64,000 nt of DNA from Conus ventricosus (GCA_018398815.1 CM031616.1:69524508-69588507); one strand, 5' to 3'; positions 1 to 12,001 are shown, counted from the first letter of the stretch. The notes: a model not told the origin generated them from the letters alone. Program-made: numbers and translations.

Positions 1-1445
1 TGCCTGTCTGCAATGTCATGGTGCCTGTCTGCAATGTCATGGTGCTTGTTTGCAATGTCATGGTGCCTGTTTGCAATGCCATGGTGCCTGTCTGCAATGT
101 CATGGTGCCTGTCTGCAATGTCATGGGGCCTGTCTGCAATGTCATGGGGCCTGTCTGCAATGTCATGGGGGCCTGTTTGCAATGTTATGGGGCTGTTTGC
201 AATGTCATGGTGCCTGTCTGCAATGTCATGGTGCCTGTCTGCAATGTCGTGGTGCCTGTCTGCAATGTCGTGGTGCCTGTCTGCAATGTCGTGGTGCCTG
301 TTTGCAATGCCATGGTGCCTGTTTGCAATGCCATGGTGCCTGTTTGCAATGTCCTGGTGCCTGTCTGCAATGTCATGGTGCCTGTTTGCAATGCCATGGT
401 GCCTGTCTGCAATGTCATGGTGCCTGTTTGCAATGCCATGATGCCTGTTTGCAATGTCATGGGGCCTGTCTGCAATGTCATGGGGCCTGTCTGCAATGTC
501 ATGGGGCCTGTCTGCAATGTCATGGGGCCTGTTTGCAATGTTATGGGGCTGTTTGCAATGTCATGGTGCCTGTCTGCAATGTCATGGTGCCTGTCTGCAA
601 TGTCATGGTGCCTGTCTGCAATGTCGTGGTGCCTGTCTGCAATGTCGTGGTGCCTGTCTGCAATGTCATGGTGCCTGTCTGCAATGTCATGGTGCCTGTC
701 TGCAGTGTCATGGTGCCTGTTTGCAATGTTATGGGGCTGTTTGCAATGTCATGGGGCCTGTCTGCAATGTCATGGTGCCTGTTTGCAATGTCCTGGGGCC
801 TGTTTGCAATGTCATGGTGCCTGTTTGCAATGTCATGGTGCCTGTCTGCAGTGCCATGGTGCCTGTCTGCAATGTCATGGTGCCTGTCTGCAGTGCCATG
901 GTGCCTGTCTGCAATGTCATGGTGCCTGTCTGCAATGTCATGGTGCCTGTTGGCAATGTCATGGTGCCTGTCTGCAATGCTCTGTCATTGTGCCTGTCTG
1001 CAATGTCATGGTGCCTGTCTGCAATGCCATGGTGCCTGTTTGCAGTGTCATGGTGCCTGTTTGCAATGTCATGGTGCCTGTTTGCAATGTCATGGTGCCT
1101 GTCTGCAATGCCATGGTGCCTGTTTGCAGTGTCATGGTGCCTGTTTGCAGTGTCATGGTGCCTGTTTGCAATGTCATGGTGCCTGTTTGCAATGCCATGG
1201 TGCCTGTTTGCAGTGTCATGGTGCCTGTTTGCAATGTCATGGTGCCTGTTTGCAATGTCATGGTGCCTGTCTGCAATGCCATGGTGCCTGTTTGCAGTGT
1301 CATGGTGCCTGTCTGCAATGTCATGGTGCCTGTTTGCAATGTCATGGTGCCTGTCTGCAGTGTCATGGTGCCTGTCTGCAGTGTCATGGTGCCTGTTTGC
1401 AATGTCATGGTGCCTGTCTGCAGTGTCATGGTGCCTGTCTGCAAT
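1..1445. repeat. 21-bp minisatellite array with higher-order structure
   Basis: About 69 head-to-tail copies of a 21-bp unit whose core is TGCCTGTCTGCAATGTC, starting before the window edge. Variants are C/T (CTGTCTGC or CTGTTTGC), CAATG or CAGTG, and GTCATGG or GCCATGG. Because 21 is a multiple of three, all frames stay open for hundreds of codons and give Cys/Val/Met-rich pseudo-proteins. These are not genes. A variant with GTTATGGGGCTG recurs near 185, 543 and 727. Between about 1020 and 1290 a four-unit (84-bp) super-repeat is visible. The array lies in the intron before the MOB2 terminal exon, if that gene extends to the left. Confidence 0.95.
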
Positions 1446-1713
1446 AACCTCCTGCAGGGCCAGGGAGCTTGTCATGGTGCCTGTCTGCAATGACCTCCTG
1501 CAGGGCCAGGGAGCTTGTCATGGTGCCTGTCTGCAATGACCTCCTGCAGGGCCAGGGAGCTTGTCATGGTGCCTGTCTGCAATGACCTCCTGCAGGGCCA
1601 GGGAGCTTGTCATGGTGCCTGTCTGCAATGACCTCCTGCAGGGCCAGGGAGCTTGTCATGGTGCCTGTCTGCAATGACCTCCTGCAGGGCCAGGGAGCTT
1701 GTCATGGTGCCTG
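1441..1713. repeat. 46-bp tandem array, six copies, derived from the 21-bp array
   Basis: Six nearly identical 46-bp units start at 1441, 1487, 1533, 1579, 1625 and 1671. Each unit joins a new 23-bp piece (ACCTCCTGCAGGGCCAGGGA) to about one 21-bp unit of the neighbouring array (TGTCATGGTGCCTGTCTGC). The second array therefore grew out of the edge of the first. Confidence 0.95.
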
Positions 1714-2278
1714 TATCACTTATGGTCACCTGGGAACTCCGTTTAATTTCAGTCATGGAGAAAAGCTGTTTAAATTGGAGGTTTTAACTTTGCATACTTC
1801 TGAAGGCAGGCTTGTGTGTGTGTGATTGGGGGGGGGGGACAGGGAGGGAGGAGGGTTGGAAGGAGGGGGAAGGGAGGGGCTGGGGGGTGTAAGGTGCCTA
1901 GGTCAAGCAGATGAAATGCTGACAAAGGAAAACGTCATGACTTGTACTGAAACCAACCATTGAAACTAATTGGAGGGAAATGTTTGGCTGTGGATTTGAA
2001 AACCTAGTCTTGATGATGGGGTTGCCTGGTTCACTGCTTTCAAGCCTGTAATTTCTAAACTGGATGGGATATATTTTACTGTTTTATGGTGTGTGTGTGT
2101 TTTTTTAATCATAAAGATGTGCATGTTTTATTAAGAAAACTTTGTAGTGGAAGGAAGCAGCTTTTTGAAAGAGTTCACTAATTGCCATGTAAAACCCCAG
2201 CTAGGTAGAGAGGCCTTGTAACAAGACTGCAGACCAGAACAGTGATTCTGTCGTTGTGTGTGTGTTTGTTCCACACAG
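1714..2278 (+). other. Intron end before the MOB2 terminal exon
   Basis: No coding potential seen. It holds G-rich stretches (about 1826-1890) and a TG-rich stretch, and ends in a T/G-rich tract and the acceptor CCACACAG at 2271-2278. Confidence 0.6.
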
Positions 2279-2808
2279 GTCAGGAGTTCCCCACCGGCCT
2301 CCCCGACACGATACGCAAGATCCATCGCTACCTGTTCCACGTGCTGGCCCACATCTACCACTCCCACTACGGGCTGATGGTGACGCTGGGCATGCACGGC
2401 CACCTCAACACCCTCTTCTCCCACTTCATGGTCTTCTCTGTCCACTTCCAGCTGCTGGCCGACAAGGAGGCCGAGGTCCTCATGGACCTGCACAAGGGCC
2501 TGCTCAAAGCCATGCAGGACCCCAACCAGAACACCGACAACTCCGCCTCCAAGGAGGGCAGTCCGGAGTGCGAGGACCGCCCCTCTGCCGTCGGGGATGG
2601 CGGTTCCTCAGGGGATCGTACGTCCCCCTCGCAGACTGTGTGTTCCGTGGACAACACTGGGTCGGTGTCGTCCCCGCCGCCACAGACTGGTGTGGTAGAG
2701 TCTGGCAAGGGTTCCTCAGCGTCCCGCTCGGGGTCGGAGAACGGTGCGGCGGCCACGGGGCTGGGGGTGCACGGCAAGAAGACTGCGGTGGATATACCAT
2801 CTTCGTAG
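2279..2808 (+). CDS. MOB2: MOB kinase activator 2-like, C-terminal exon
   Basis: Terminal coding exon of a MOB-family adaptor, the proteins that bind and activate NDR/LATS (AGC-type) kinases in cell polarity and Hippo-related signalling. It starts after a consensus acceptor (CCACACAG), contributes two bases to a split codon (phase 1 intron), and runs 176 codons to TAG at 2806-2808. The first ~80 residues match the second half of the MOB domain: EFPTGL, then LFHVLAHIYHSHY, HGHLNTLFSHF, and LLADKEAEVLMDL. The reading HGHLNTL with LFHVLAHIY favours MOB2 over MOB1 (EAHLNTS) or MOB3 (EAHVNTC). After about residue 82 follows a ~95-residue Ser/Gly/Pro-rich tail that ends DIPSS. Such a long tail is not part of the conserved domain and is probably disordered. 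The zinc-binding N-terminal half of the domain lies in exons to the left of the window. The exon has no frameshift and high third-position GC. Confidence 0.85.
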
Positions 2809-5275
2809 TGACGCCCCTCTAGCCTTTGCTTGTCTTTCAGCCGGGGGATGATGGAACAGGGGTGGGTGTAGGTTTTTTTCCCTCCCCTCCTCTCCCCCTC
2901 CCTCCTTCCACCCCTCCTCCACGTTTTGTCTTTCTGCATCAGCAGGGAAGATGGTCTCTGGGGCCCCCAGGGGTTTTGGCTTCAGTGACAGTGTGCTGTT
3001 GAGACTCCTTATAAATCCAGTCATGCATTTTGGGTGGGTGGGTGGGGAAGGGGGGAGGGGAGGCAGTGTGTGCATGAGAGTCATTGTTGGCTATCCCAAC
3101 CCGGTGGGGTTGACAGCCTGAAACCCCCCCCTCCACCCCGCCCTCTCTGTTGACCTTGAACTCTTTCTTCTTTTCATTCATATCTGTGCTGGCTTCCTGT
3201 TATTGCCTCCCCCACCTCCCAACCCCTGCCGTAGAGAGGATGTTTGTCCTGACCTGGTGGTGGTGTGGAGAGGCCTGCCCAGCCCTTGATGCCTGCTGTC
3301 TAAACGCTTGAAGTGTGTGCGACCTAGCAGTGGTTGTGATTAGATCTACAGAGACACCCCCCACCCCCCTCCACCCCCCCTCCCCCGTCACCACACACCT
3401 CACACAGGGTGTTGGCGTCGATTCCAACGCGTCACAAAATGTGTCCCTCACTTCTGCAACACGCTGCTGCTCCATCGTCATCGTCGTCAACGTCACACCA
3501 CGGTTCATCAGCGTAGGGACATGCCAGCCGCTAAAACAAGAAGCTAGTGACCTTTGCCTTGGTTTGGTCGTCCAGTCTGTTGCCAACGTCACTAACGACG
3601 GAGCAGCGTTCCAGCACCCTCAAACCTGCCTTTTTGGGGGGGTGGGTGGGGGGTGGGGGACGTCCGTCAGCAGTAGAGACATCATGGCACTGGATGCCGC
3701 TGCTGCCAGTCATGGTAAGCCTGAGGGTCTCGCAGACCGTTCCATACCTTTCCGGCACGCAAGATGAAGGACTGCAAATTTGGGGATGGTTACAGTGCCT
3801 GCATGTCTTGAGTTTCACTACAGATCACCGTCATGTTTCTTTTTTTATTTCTCCCCCCCCCCCCTTTCAGTACTAGTCGGCATCAAACACACGCAAAAAA
3901 AAAAAATGAAAGAGAAAATTGTGAACATGTGTAGTACCTTTAAAAAAAAGCCCGATGTAAAGCCCTATATATGGTTTGATATTACAGAAATGTGTATACC
4001 TGTGATCTTTGTAGCGGGTCAAGAGTGGAGAGGAAAATTGCATAATCAGGCAGTCCAGTGGAGAGGACTGAGCAGTTAAAAGGAGTGACTGTGGACATGG
4101 ATGGAGGATGAAGATGGTCACTGGACCCTGGGGTGGGGGTGGGGGGGGGAGGATTTCCTGTCTAGTTGCATGCAAGGTTGGAGGGTGTTGGTGGGTGGTT
4201 GTGTTGCACAGAAATAACAACGCGGTAGCATCGGGAGTCTGGAATCATGCAAGAAGAATCATGTAGTTGGTTCATTCACAACTTTTTTTTTTTTTTTGAA
4301 AAAAATATACCCCCACCCCAGAATAATAGAGTAAATTTGGTTCGATAATTTTTTTTTCTCAGCTAGCATGCACATATATATACTTGATCACAAACTGGAA
4401 AACATGTTTATGTATTTATACGGTGATGTATTTCTGGATATACACTCTTGTGGATATCATACAAACTGAAGCACGTGTGAATTGTATGCACGTGCGCACA
4501 CACACACGCACCTTCTCAAATGCACGCGCGCGCATACACACTCACACACATAACACCGCTGTTGAAAAGAAAAAAAAATGAAATGAGAGAGAATGAACCG
4601 GCACATTGAATGACCGATCAGGTTTGTTCTTGCTGCGACTGCACAGTCCGTTTCCCTTTCCTTTCTGGGGGACGCCGCCGGTGTCTGAAGAGCGCATGCA
4701 CTTCTCGCTTGCAACATGGACGCCTGTGCTAGCTGTATAACCCCGGGGTCCCACCGGCATGGCGACTACCTGATAGCTTACCCCGCCTGTTCCCTGGTGT
4801 GTGATCGTATCATCCATAATTGGCTGTGTATACTGGATGGTGATATATATATATATATATATAATATATGATATAATATAATATATATATAACGCTCCGT
4901 ATTGATGGGTCATAGTGTGGAAGCAAGCGGAAATACTTAAGATAGACATGTATGTATATACGCTATGTACAACAACTACCTGGTCTGGATGGTGGAAGAT
5001 GAATGATTGGAGTGAAAGGAAAGAGTTGACTGGTTTATTTATTTCATCGTTATTATTGCTATTGCTTTTTTTTAAAAGTTATATTTCGTTATTTATTTCC
5101 GTATTTCCCCCCTTATATCCTGTTTTATCATTTCTGTGCAAGTTCAGGCCATGTCGATTCAGCGCATACATTTTCCAACAGCCGCGTTATTTATCATCAA
5201 GTTGTTGATTCAGTATTGATTGTTCCTCCACCTAGAATGAATGTTTCTGCCTAGGAAAGAAAAGATTAAAACAGA
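2809..5275 (+). other. Probable MOB2 3' UTR
   Basis: Follows the MOB2 stop with no further convincing exon. C-rich and G-rich patches, short poly-C and poly-A tracts and a (TA)n tract are present. A variant poly(A) signal ATTAAA occurs near 5265, but no canonical AATAAA is seen before it, so the 3' end is a guess. Confidence 0.35.
4841..4891. repeat. TA-rich microsatellite
   Basis: Alternating TA dinucleotides with AATATA interruptions, about 50 bp. Confidence 0.9.
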
Positions 5276-5639
5276 CGGCCTGTTCTCATTTTTTGGCGTC
5301 ATGCCCCCTTCACCCTCCCTTTCCCTGTCCCCTTCCTTCCATCTTGTCGTCCATTTTGGTATATTTCAGCGACTAAGACCATAAGGGGACTCCCCCCCCC
5401 CCCCCCCCCCCCATTTATCATGTCTTTTGTGGCCATTCGATGGTATGTTCCCATGCCTTGGGCCCGTCTTCCCCAGACAGCCACAGTGGAATATCTAGTC
5501 ACAGTCTCTGCACTAGCAGTCCACGGGGAGCAGTCAGTGTCCCGGGTTTTCATGAGGCAACCCGCAAGAGAAGACACTGCACTGCTGCCAGTCACTTGGT
5601 TCATGTTCACCTGTTGCTGCTTTTTGATTGTTTTTTCTT
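5276..5639. other. Noncoding stretch with poly-C tract
   Basis: No gene supported. Contains a run of about 21 C (5392-5412) and then the unique edge of the 43-bp array. Confidence 0.6.
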
Positions 5640-8600
5640 TTTCTGCTCCTTTCCCTGCAGTCTCTGGCCTGTCCTATGGGTTTTCTTTCTCTTTCACTGC
5701 AGTCTCTGGCCTGTCTTACGGTTTACTTTCTCTTTCCCCTGCAGTCTTGGCTGTCTTACGGTTTACTTTCTCTTCCCCTGCAGCTCTGGCCTGTCTTACG
5801 TTTACTTTCTCTTTCCCTGCAGTGTCTGGCCCGTCTTACGGTTACTTTCTCTTTCCACTGCAGTCTCTGGCTGTCTTACGGTTACTTTCTCTTTCCACTG
5901 CAGTCTCTGGCCTCTTACGGTTACTTTTTCTTTCCACTGCAGTCTCAGGGCTGTCTTACGGTTTACTTTCTCTTTCCCCTGCAGTCTCTGGCCTGTCTTA
6001 CGGTTTACTTTCTCTTTCACTGCAGTTCAGGCCTGTCTTCGGTTTACTTTCTCTTTCCCCTGCAGTGTCTGGCCTGTCTTTGGTTTACTTTCTCTTTCCA
6101 CTGCAGTCTCAGGCTGTCTTACGGTTTCTTCTCTTTCACTGCAGTGTCTGGCTGTCCTATGGTTACTTTCTCTTCCACTGCAGTTCAGGCCCGTTTACGG
6201 TTTACTTTCTCTTTTCCACTGCAGTGTCTGGCCTGTCCTATGGTTTACTTTCTCTTTCCACTGCAGTCTCAGGGCCCGTCCTATGGTTACTTTTTCTTTC
6301 CACTGCAGTCTCTGGGCCCGTCTACGGTTTACTTTCTTTTCCATGCAGTCTCTGGCCTGTCCCACGGTTTTATTTCTCTTTCCACTGCAGTCTCAGGCCT
6401 GTCTTACGGTTTACTTTCTCTTTCCACTGCAGTCTCTGGCCTGTCTACGGTTTACTTTCCTTCACTGAGTCTCTGGCTGTCTTACGGTTTACTTTTTTTC
6501 ACTGCTCTCTGGCCTGTCCTACGGGTTTTCTTTTCTTTCCACTGCAGTCTCTGGCCTGTTTACGGTTTAATTTCTTTTCCACTGCGTCTCTGGCCCGTCT
6601 TACGGTTTCTTTCTCTTTCCACTGCAGTCTCTGGCCTGTTTACGGTTTACTTTTTCTTTCCACTGCAGTGTCTGGCCCGTCCTACGGTTTACTTTCTCTT
6701 TCCACTGCAGTCTCTGGCCCGTCTTACGGTTACTTTTTCTTTCCACTGCAGTCTTGGCCTGTTTTAGGTTTTCTTTCTCTTTTCCACTGCAGTCTCTGGC
6801 CTGTCTTACGGTTTACTTTCTCTTTCCATGCAGTCTCTGGCCGTCCTACGGTTTACTTTCTCTTTCCACTGCAGTCTCTGGCCGTCCTACGGTTTACTTT
6901 CTCTTTCCACTGGGAGTCTCTGGCCTGTCCTATGGGTTTACTTTCCTTTCCACTGCAGTTTGGCCTGTTTTCGGTTTACTTTCTCTTTCCAAATGCAGTC
7001 TCTGGCCTGTCCTCGGTTTACTTTCTCTTTTCCCTGCGTCTCTGGCCTGTCCTATGGTTTTCTTTTCTTTCCACTGCAGTCTCGGGCCCGTCCTACGGTT
7101 TTCTTTCTCTTTTCCACTGCAGTCTTGGCCTGTCCTAGGTTTACTTTCTCTTTCCACTGCAGTCTTTGGCCTGTCTTACGGGTTTACTTTTTCTTTCCAC
7201 TGCAGGCTCTGGCCTGACCTATGGTTTTCTTTCTCTTTCCCCTGCGTGTCTGGCTGTCCCATGGTTTACTTTCTCTTTCCACTGCAGTCTCTGGCCTGTC
7301 CTATGTTTACTTTCTCTTTTCCCCTGCAGTCTCTGGCCTGTCTATGGTTACTTTCTCTTTCCACTGCAGTCTTGGCCTCCTATGGTTTACTTCTCTTTCC
7401 CCTGCAGTCTCTGGCCCGTCCTTGGTTTACTTTCTCTTTCCACTGCAGTCTCTGGCCTGTCCTATGGTTTACTTTCTCTTTCCCCTGCGGGCTCTGGCCT
7501 GTCTATGGTTTACTTTCTCTTTCCACTGCAGGGCTCTGGCCTGACCTATGGTTTACTTTCTTTTCCACTGCAGTCTCGCCTGTCCTTTGGTTTACTTTCT
7601 CTTTCCACTCCAGTGTCTGGGCCCGTCCTATGGTTTACTTTCTCTTTCCACTGCAGTCTCTGGGGCCCGTCTTACGGTTTTCTTTCTCTTCCACTCCAGT
7701 GTCTGGCCTGTCTTACGGTTTACTTTCTCTTTCCACTCCAGTGTTGGCCCGTCTTACGGTTTACTTTCTCTTTCCACTGCGTCTCTGGCCTGTCTTCGGT
7801 TTACTTTCTCTTTCCACTGCAGTCTTGGCCTGTCCTATGGTTTCTTTCTCTTTCCACTGCAGTCTCTGGCCTGTCTTACGGTTTACTTTCTCTTTCCACT
7901 GCAGTTCTGGCCTGTCTTACGGTTTACTTTCTCTTTCCACTCCCGTGTCTGGCCTGTCTTACGGTTTACTTTCTCTTTCCCCTGCAGTGTCTGGCCTGTC
8001 TTACGGTTTACTTTCCTTTCCACTCCAGTGTCTGGCCTGTCTTAAAGGTTTACTTTCTCTTTCCACCCAGTGTCCTGCCTGTCTTACGGTTTACTTTCTT
8101 TTTCCCCTGCAGTGTCTGGCCTGTCTTACGGTTTACTTTCTCTTTCCACTGCAGTGTCTGGCCTGTCTTACGGTTTACTTTCTCTTTCCACTCCAGTGTC
8201 TGGCCTGTCTTACGGTTTACTTTCTCTTTCCACTCCAGTGTCTGGCCTGTCTTACGGTTTACTTTCTCTTTCCACTCCAGTGTCTGGCCTGTCTTACGGT
8301 TTACTTTCTCTTTCCACTCCAGTGTCTGGCCTGTCTTAACGGTTTACTTTCTCTTTCCACTCCAGTGTCTGGCCTGTCTTACGGTTTTACTTTCTCTTTC
8401 CACTGCAGTGTCTGGCCTGTCTTACGGTTTACTTTCTCTTTCCACTGCAGTGTCTGGCCTGTCTTACGGTTTACTTTCTCTTTCCACTGCAGTCTCGGGC
8501 CTGTCTTACGGTTTACTTTCTCTTTCCACTGCAGTGTCTGCCTGTCTTACGGTTTACTTTCTCTTTCCACTGCAGTCTCTGGCATGTCTTACGGTTTACT

Positions 8601-9031
8601 TTCTCTTTCCACTCCAGTGTCTGGCCTGTCTTACGGTTTACTTTCTCTTTCCACTGCAGTGTCTGGCCCTGTCTTACGGTTTTACTTTCTCTTTCCACTG
8701 CAGTGTCTGGCCTGTCTTACGGTTTACTTTCTCTTTCCACTCCAGTGTCTGGCATGTCTTACGGTTTACTTTCTCTTTCCACTGCAGTCTCTGGCCTGTT
8801 CTTACGGTTTACTTTCTCTTTCCACTCCAGTGTCTGGCCTGTCTTACGGTTTACTTTCTCTTTCCACTGCAGTCTCTGGCCTGTCTTACGGTTTATTTTC
8901 TCTTTCCACTCCAGTGTCTGGCCTGTCTTACGGTTTACTTTCTCTTTCCACTGCAGTCTCTGGCCTGTCTTACGGTTTACGTTCTCTTTCCACTGCAGTC
9001 TCAGCCTGTCTTACGGTTTACTTTCAGTCAC
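5640..9031 (+). repeat. 43-bp minisatellite array, ~78 copies, each like a 3' splice site
   Basis: About 78 head-to-tail units of 41-45 bp, consensus 43 bp. Each contains GGTTTACTTTCTCTTTCCAC followed by TGCAG and then TCTCTGGCCTGTCTTAC. The right part (from about 7700) is more uniform than the left. A pyrimidine tract followed by CAG, with CTTAC/TTTAC upstream, makes each unit resemble a metazoan acceptor site. Variants carry CTCCAG in place of CTGCAG, mostly right of 7600. The open frames across the array (Leu/Phe/Ser-rich) come from the low stop content of the unit and drift between frames at indels. They are not proteins. Confidence 0.95.
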
Positions 9032-9340
9032 CGAAGAAGTCTTTGTGTAGCCTGCTGTGCCGCAGTTGTTAGCTCCCTGGAAGAAAAAATCGAAGTATGC
9101 AGTGATTGTGTTATGTCTGTGCTTGAATACATATCACACATGGAGCATGTCATGGTGTGGGCAAGCAGCATCAGGTGATGTTTTACCTTCCTTTCTTCGC
9201 ATTGTAAAGTAAAGGTTGGTATGAAAGAAATAAGGAACTGGGTATGATTAGAACTGGAAGAAGTGCCACCAAGGTCCCCTTGGTTTGAAAGGTTGGATCA
9301 CGGGATGAACTGATAGCTGACAGACCTGTGCTTTGTGAAG
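9032..9340. other. Unique noncoding stretch
   Basis: Unique sequence right of the 43-bp array. Nothing gene-like is supported. Confidence 0.5.
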
Positions 9341-9592
9341 CAGGCAGACTGCACAGCCATCAGGGCAGTGTCAAATCACAGTCACTGCCTCCAGCTTTCC
9401 TTTCAAATGAGGTGATGGCGCTGAAAACAGTGGGGCAGGCAGACCACAGCCATCAGGCCAGTGTCAAATCACAGTCACTGCCTCCAGCTTTCCTTTCAAA
9501 TGAGGTGATGGCGCTGAAAACAGTGGGGCAGGCAGACCACAGCCATCAGGGCAGTGTCGGATCAGAGTCACTGCCTGTGGTTTTCCTTTGAA
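9341..9592. repeat. 93-bp tandem repeat, about 2.7 copies
   Basis: The motif CCATCAGGGCAGTGTC recurs at 9357, 9450 and 9543 (spacing exactly 93). The first two units are nearly identical and the third is truncated and diverged. 93 is a multiple of three, so a frame stays open through it, but nothing protein-like is seen. Confidence 0.9.
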
Positions 9593-9688
9593 AGAGATTT
9601 CATTGGCATTAGTTTTCAGATCAGTGTTTGAAAAAGTCACGACCTGTTTGTTATCTTTTGATTTCTGTACCAGTTCACCCTGTTTCCA

Positions 9689-9742
9689 GCCCTGATGTGG
9701 CCCTTTGCGGTCGGCTGGGCTATAAGCAACATTATCTTATCT
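9689..9742 (+). mobile_element. Short dispersed element tail (SINE-like), copy 1
   Basis: GCCCTGATGTGGCCCTTTGC, then GGTCGGCTGGGCTATAAGC and an ATTATCTTATC end. The same ~55-bp sequence occurs at 27538 (minus), 57252 (minus) and 61066 (plus). A conserved core with an imperfect TTATC repeat at the 3' end is typical of a SINE or LINE tail. No tRNA-like head with A and B boxes was found. Confidence 0.7.
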
Positions 9743-11970
9743 TGTCACCCTGTTTCATGCAGTGATGAAACATGTTTTGGAAAGGAAACATCATAATGTG
9801 AGGTACCCTTATTTGTATATCACTGGAAATCCTGGTTGGTTTTCATATCTCAGCAGTTGGTGGTATCTCCCGCACGTCATTGCTGTCGATGGATCTCAAA
9901 AGTTCAACGGGTTAAAAAAATCTTCCAGAATCATGCAGCATAGAGCCACCAACTGCAGGACATCATTCCCTTCCTGCTAGCTCTGTGCTAAGCCAGCAAG
10001 AACCACAACCCCACTAGGCCCAGAGAGCAGAATGGAGATGATGTCTGAGGCTGACCAAGATGAAAGACCGTGCCACGTTCCCCACCCTCTCTCTTCTCTG
10101 CATCTTGCCACCTCCTGGCTCCTCCCCAGCCCCCACATCCTGCCTGCCCTGCTCTCCCGACCCCTGACCTCCCCATCTAGTCGGCCGTCCCATGCTCTTT
10201 CCCGTTCAGTGACGGTGGAGTTCTGTGCCAATGGAATTGTTCACAGCTGTCATCTTTTCAGGTGCTTGGGTGGAGGTGGTGTTATAGGACAGGGCGACTT
10301 TGCTGTGGTTTTGTTACATCTTCTAGCGCCCCCCCCCCCCCCCTCCCCCTACTACTCTCCCACTTCTTTATGAAGTGAGGGACATTTTGATCATGAACAT
10401 ATATATCGATAGGTGTGCAATTGTGGATTGTTCATGTGTGGCTTGCGTTTCATGTCGGCGTCGTTTGAATTGTCTAGTCTGCAAATTAACCACACATTAT
10501 TTGCTCTTGTGCTCCCCTGCTGTGGACAAATGGATGAGAGTGTGAGGGAACAGTTTGCCTTACGCCCGATGTTTATAGATTGCTGTGACAGTGGTTAGAT
10601 TGGTGGGTTGATAACGTCTGTTTAGAAAAACAGCCAAGTGAAGGAAGGGGAGAGTGAAGAAACAGAACGGGGCTTACTACACCAGCAACAGATGGGGAGA
10701 ATTGGAGTGGGTTTTTTTTTACCCACCAAGGTCTTGAAGTGGCTAATGTTGACCAATGGCCAGGGTGAAACTTTTTCACCATTAAACACTGCAGATGATA
10801 CTGGTGCCAGGAGAGAGAATTGCTAGACATCATACGTGTGAAGTGGACTGTTCTTTTGCAAAGTCAGACATGGTGATGGTAGCATGCCTTCATTTGTTTG
10901 TACCGCAAGTCATGTGTCAGTGTTCATCTGTGAGGAGTTGACTGGAAATCATTGGAATATAGTCAGTGGTCATTGGTGTGTCAAACAGTCGGGGAAAGGT
11001 GTGAAGAGATGTAGGAACTGTGAAAAGCCAGGGTGAAGCACAGGCAGTGCATGCTGATTCCTTTGTACCTGCCCTGGGTGTGTGGATCCTCACAGCTCTT
11101 GCTGAACGTCTGTCTGTCTGCTCTACTAAGGATGAGGTATTCTGGAATGTGCTCAGCACCACACATCAGCTGCCAGACCCCAGGGGCTAGCGGCAGCGTG
11201 GTGACAATGACACTGCCGGCAGTCCTCACTGTAGGATCTGTTTTGGGATTGACAGGCGGTGCTGAGGTGTCTGAGTCATTGTTGCTGTGGTATGAAGTTG
11301 CAGGCATAGAAATACATTAACCTTTTAAAACAAACAATCCAAATATGAATGAATGTTTTTCATCTCTGCAAACTCTGCTCTCTGTTCCAGTTTCATGGGT
11401 TTTTTTCTGTGAGTCTCCCTGCCTGGCTGATGTGCTACACTGCCTTTGCTTACAATCACCTGTTGGAGCAGTGAAATAGGTTCCAGCTGGGTGCCGTTGG
11501 ACTGTGCATGATATTTTCAGTGAACCAATACAATCAGATTGGCAGTATAGACTGATTGCCAGATTCTAAGACTGGAAATGGGGGGAAAAAAGATGTCCTA
11601 TGGATTGTGTGGACATTTGGATTGGTGGCTGGTTTTTGCTGTGGATGTTGGACATCTTGGTGTGGACTGTTCTTTATGCTGCACAGACCAGGCTTTCATG
11701 GGGACGTTTTGGTCTAGGGATACATCATGCAAGTTGTGGATGGATTAGTGGATAGATTAGCTGGAGGGTGTTTATATCTGCATCTCCTTGAAATGACAAG
11801 GTTCCATTTCTCCACAAAGCACTTTGCTGACAGCAGGTGAAGAACATGGTGAAAAAAAACAAACCCAGAACCGTAAATGTTATTAACATTAGGGGATATG
11901 GTGTTCTAGTCAGTGTAATTAGTAATCACAGTGAGAAGGGAGACCTCGGGAATGTGAAAAGAGAATCTCC

Positions 11971-11971
<1 letters not shown>

Positions 11972-12001
<30 letters not shown>
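11972..12001. repeat. Poly-C tract
   Basis: About 30 consecutive C. The length is likely unreliable in the assembly. Confidence 0.9.

Noticed and set aside
18..1539. Long Cys/Val/Met-rich open frames on both strands
   Set aside because: They come from a 21-bp repeat, which is a multiple of three and lacks stops. All frames are open at once, which is not expected of a gene.
5420..9178. Long Leu/Phe/Ser-rich open frames resembling membrane proteins
   Set aside because: They follow the 43-bp array and drift between frames as the unit length varies. There is no conserved domain or start context.
9689..9742. tRNA gene
   Set aside because: The conserved tail has no cloverleaf and no A or B box, and it recurs as a dispersed repeat.
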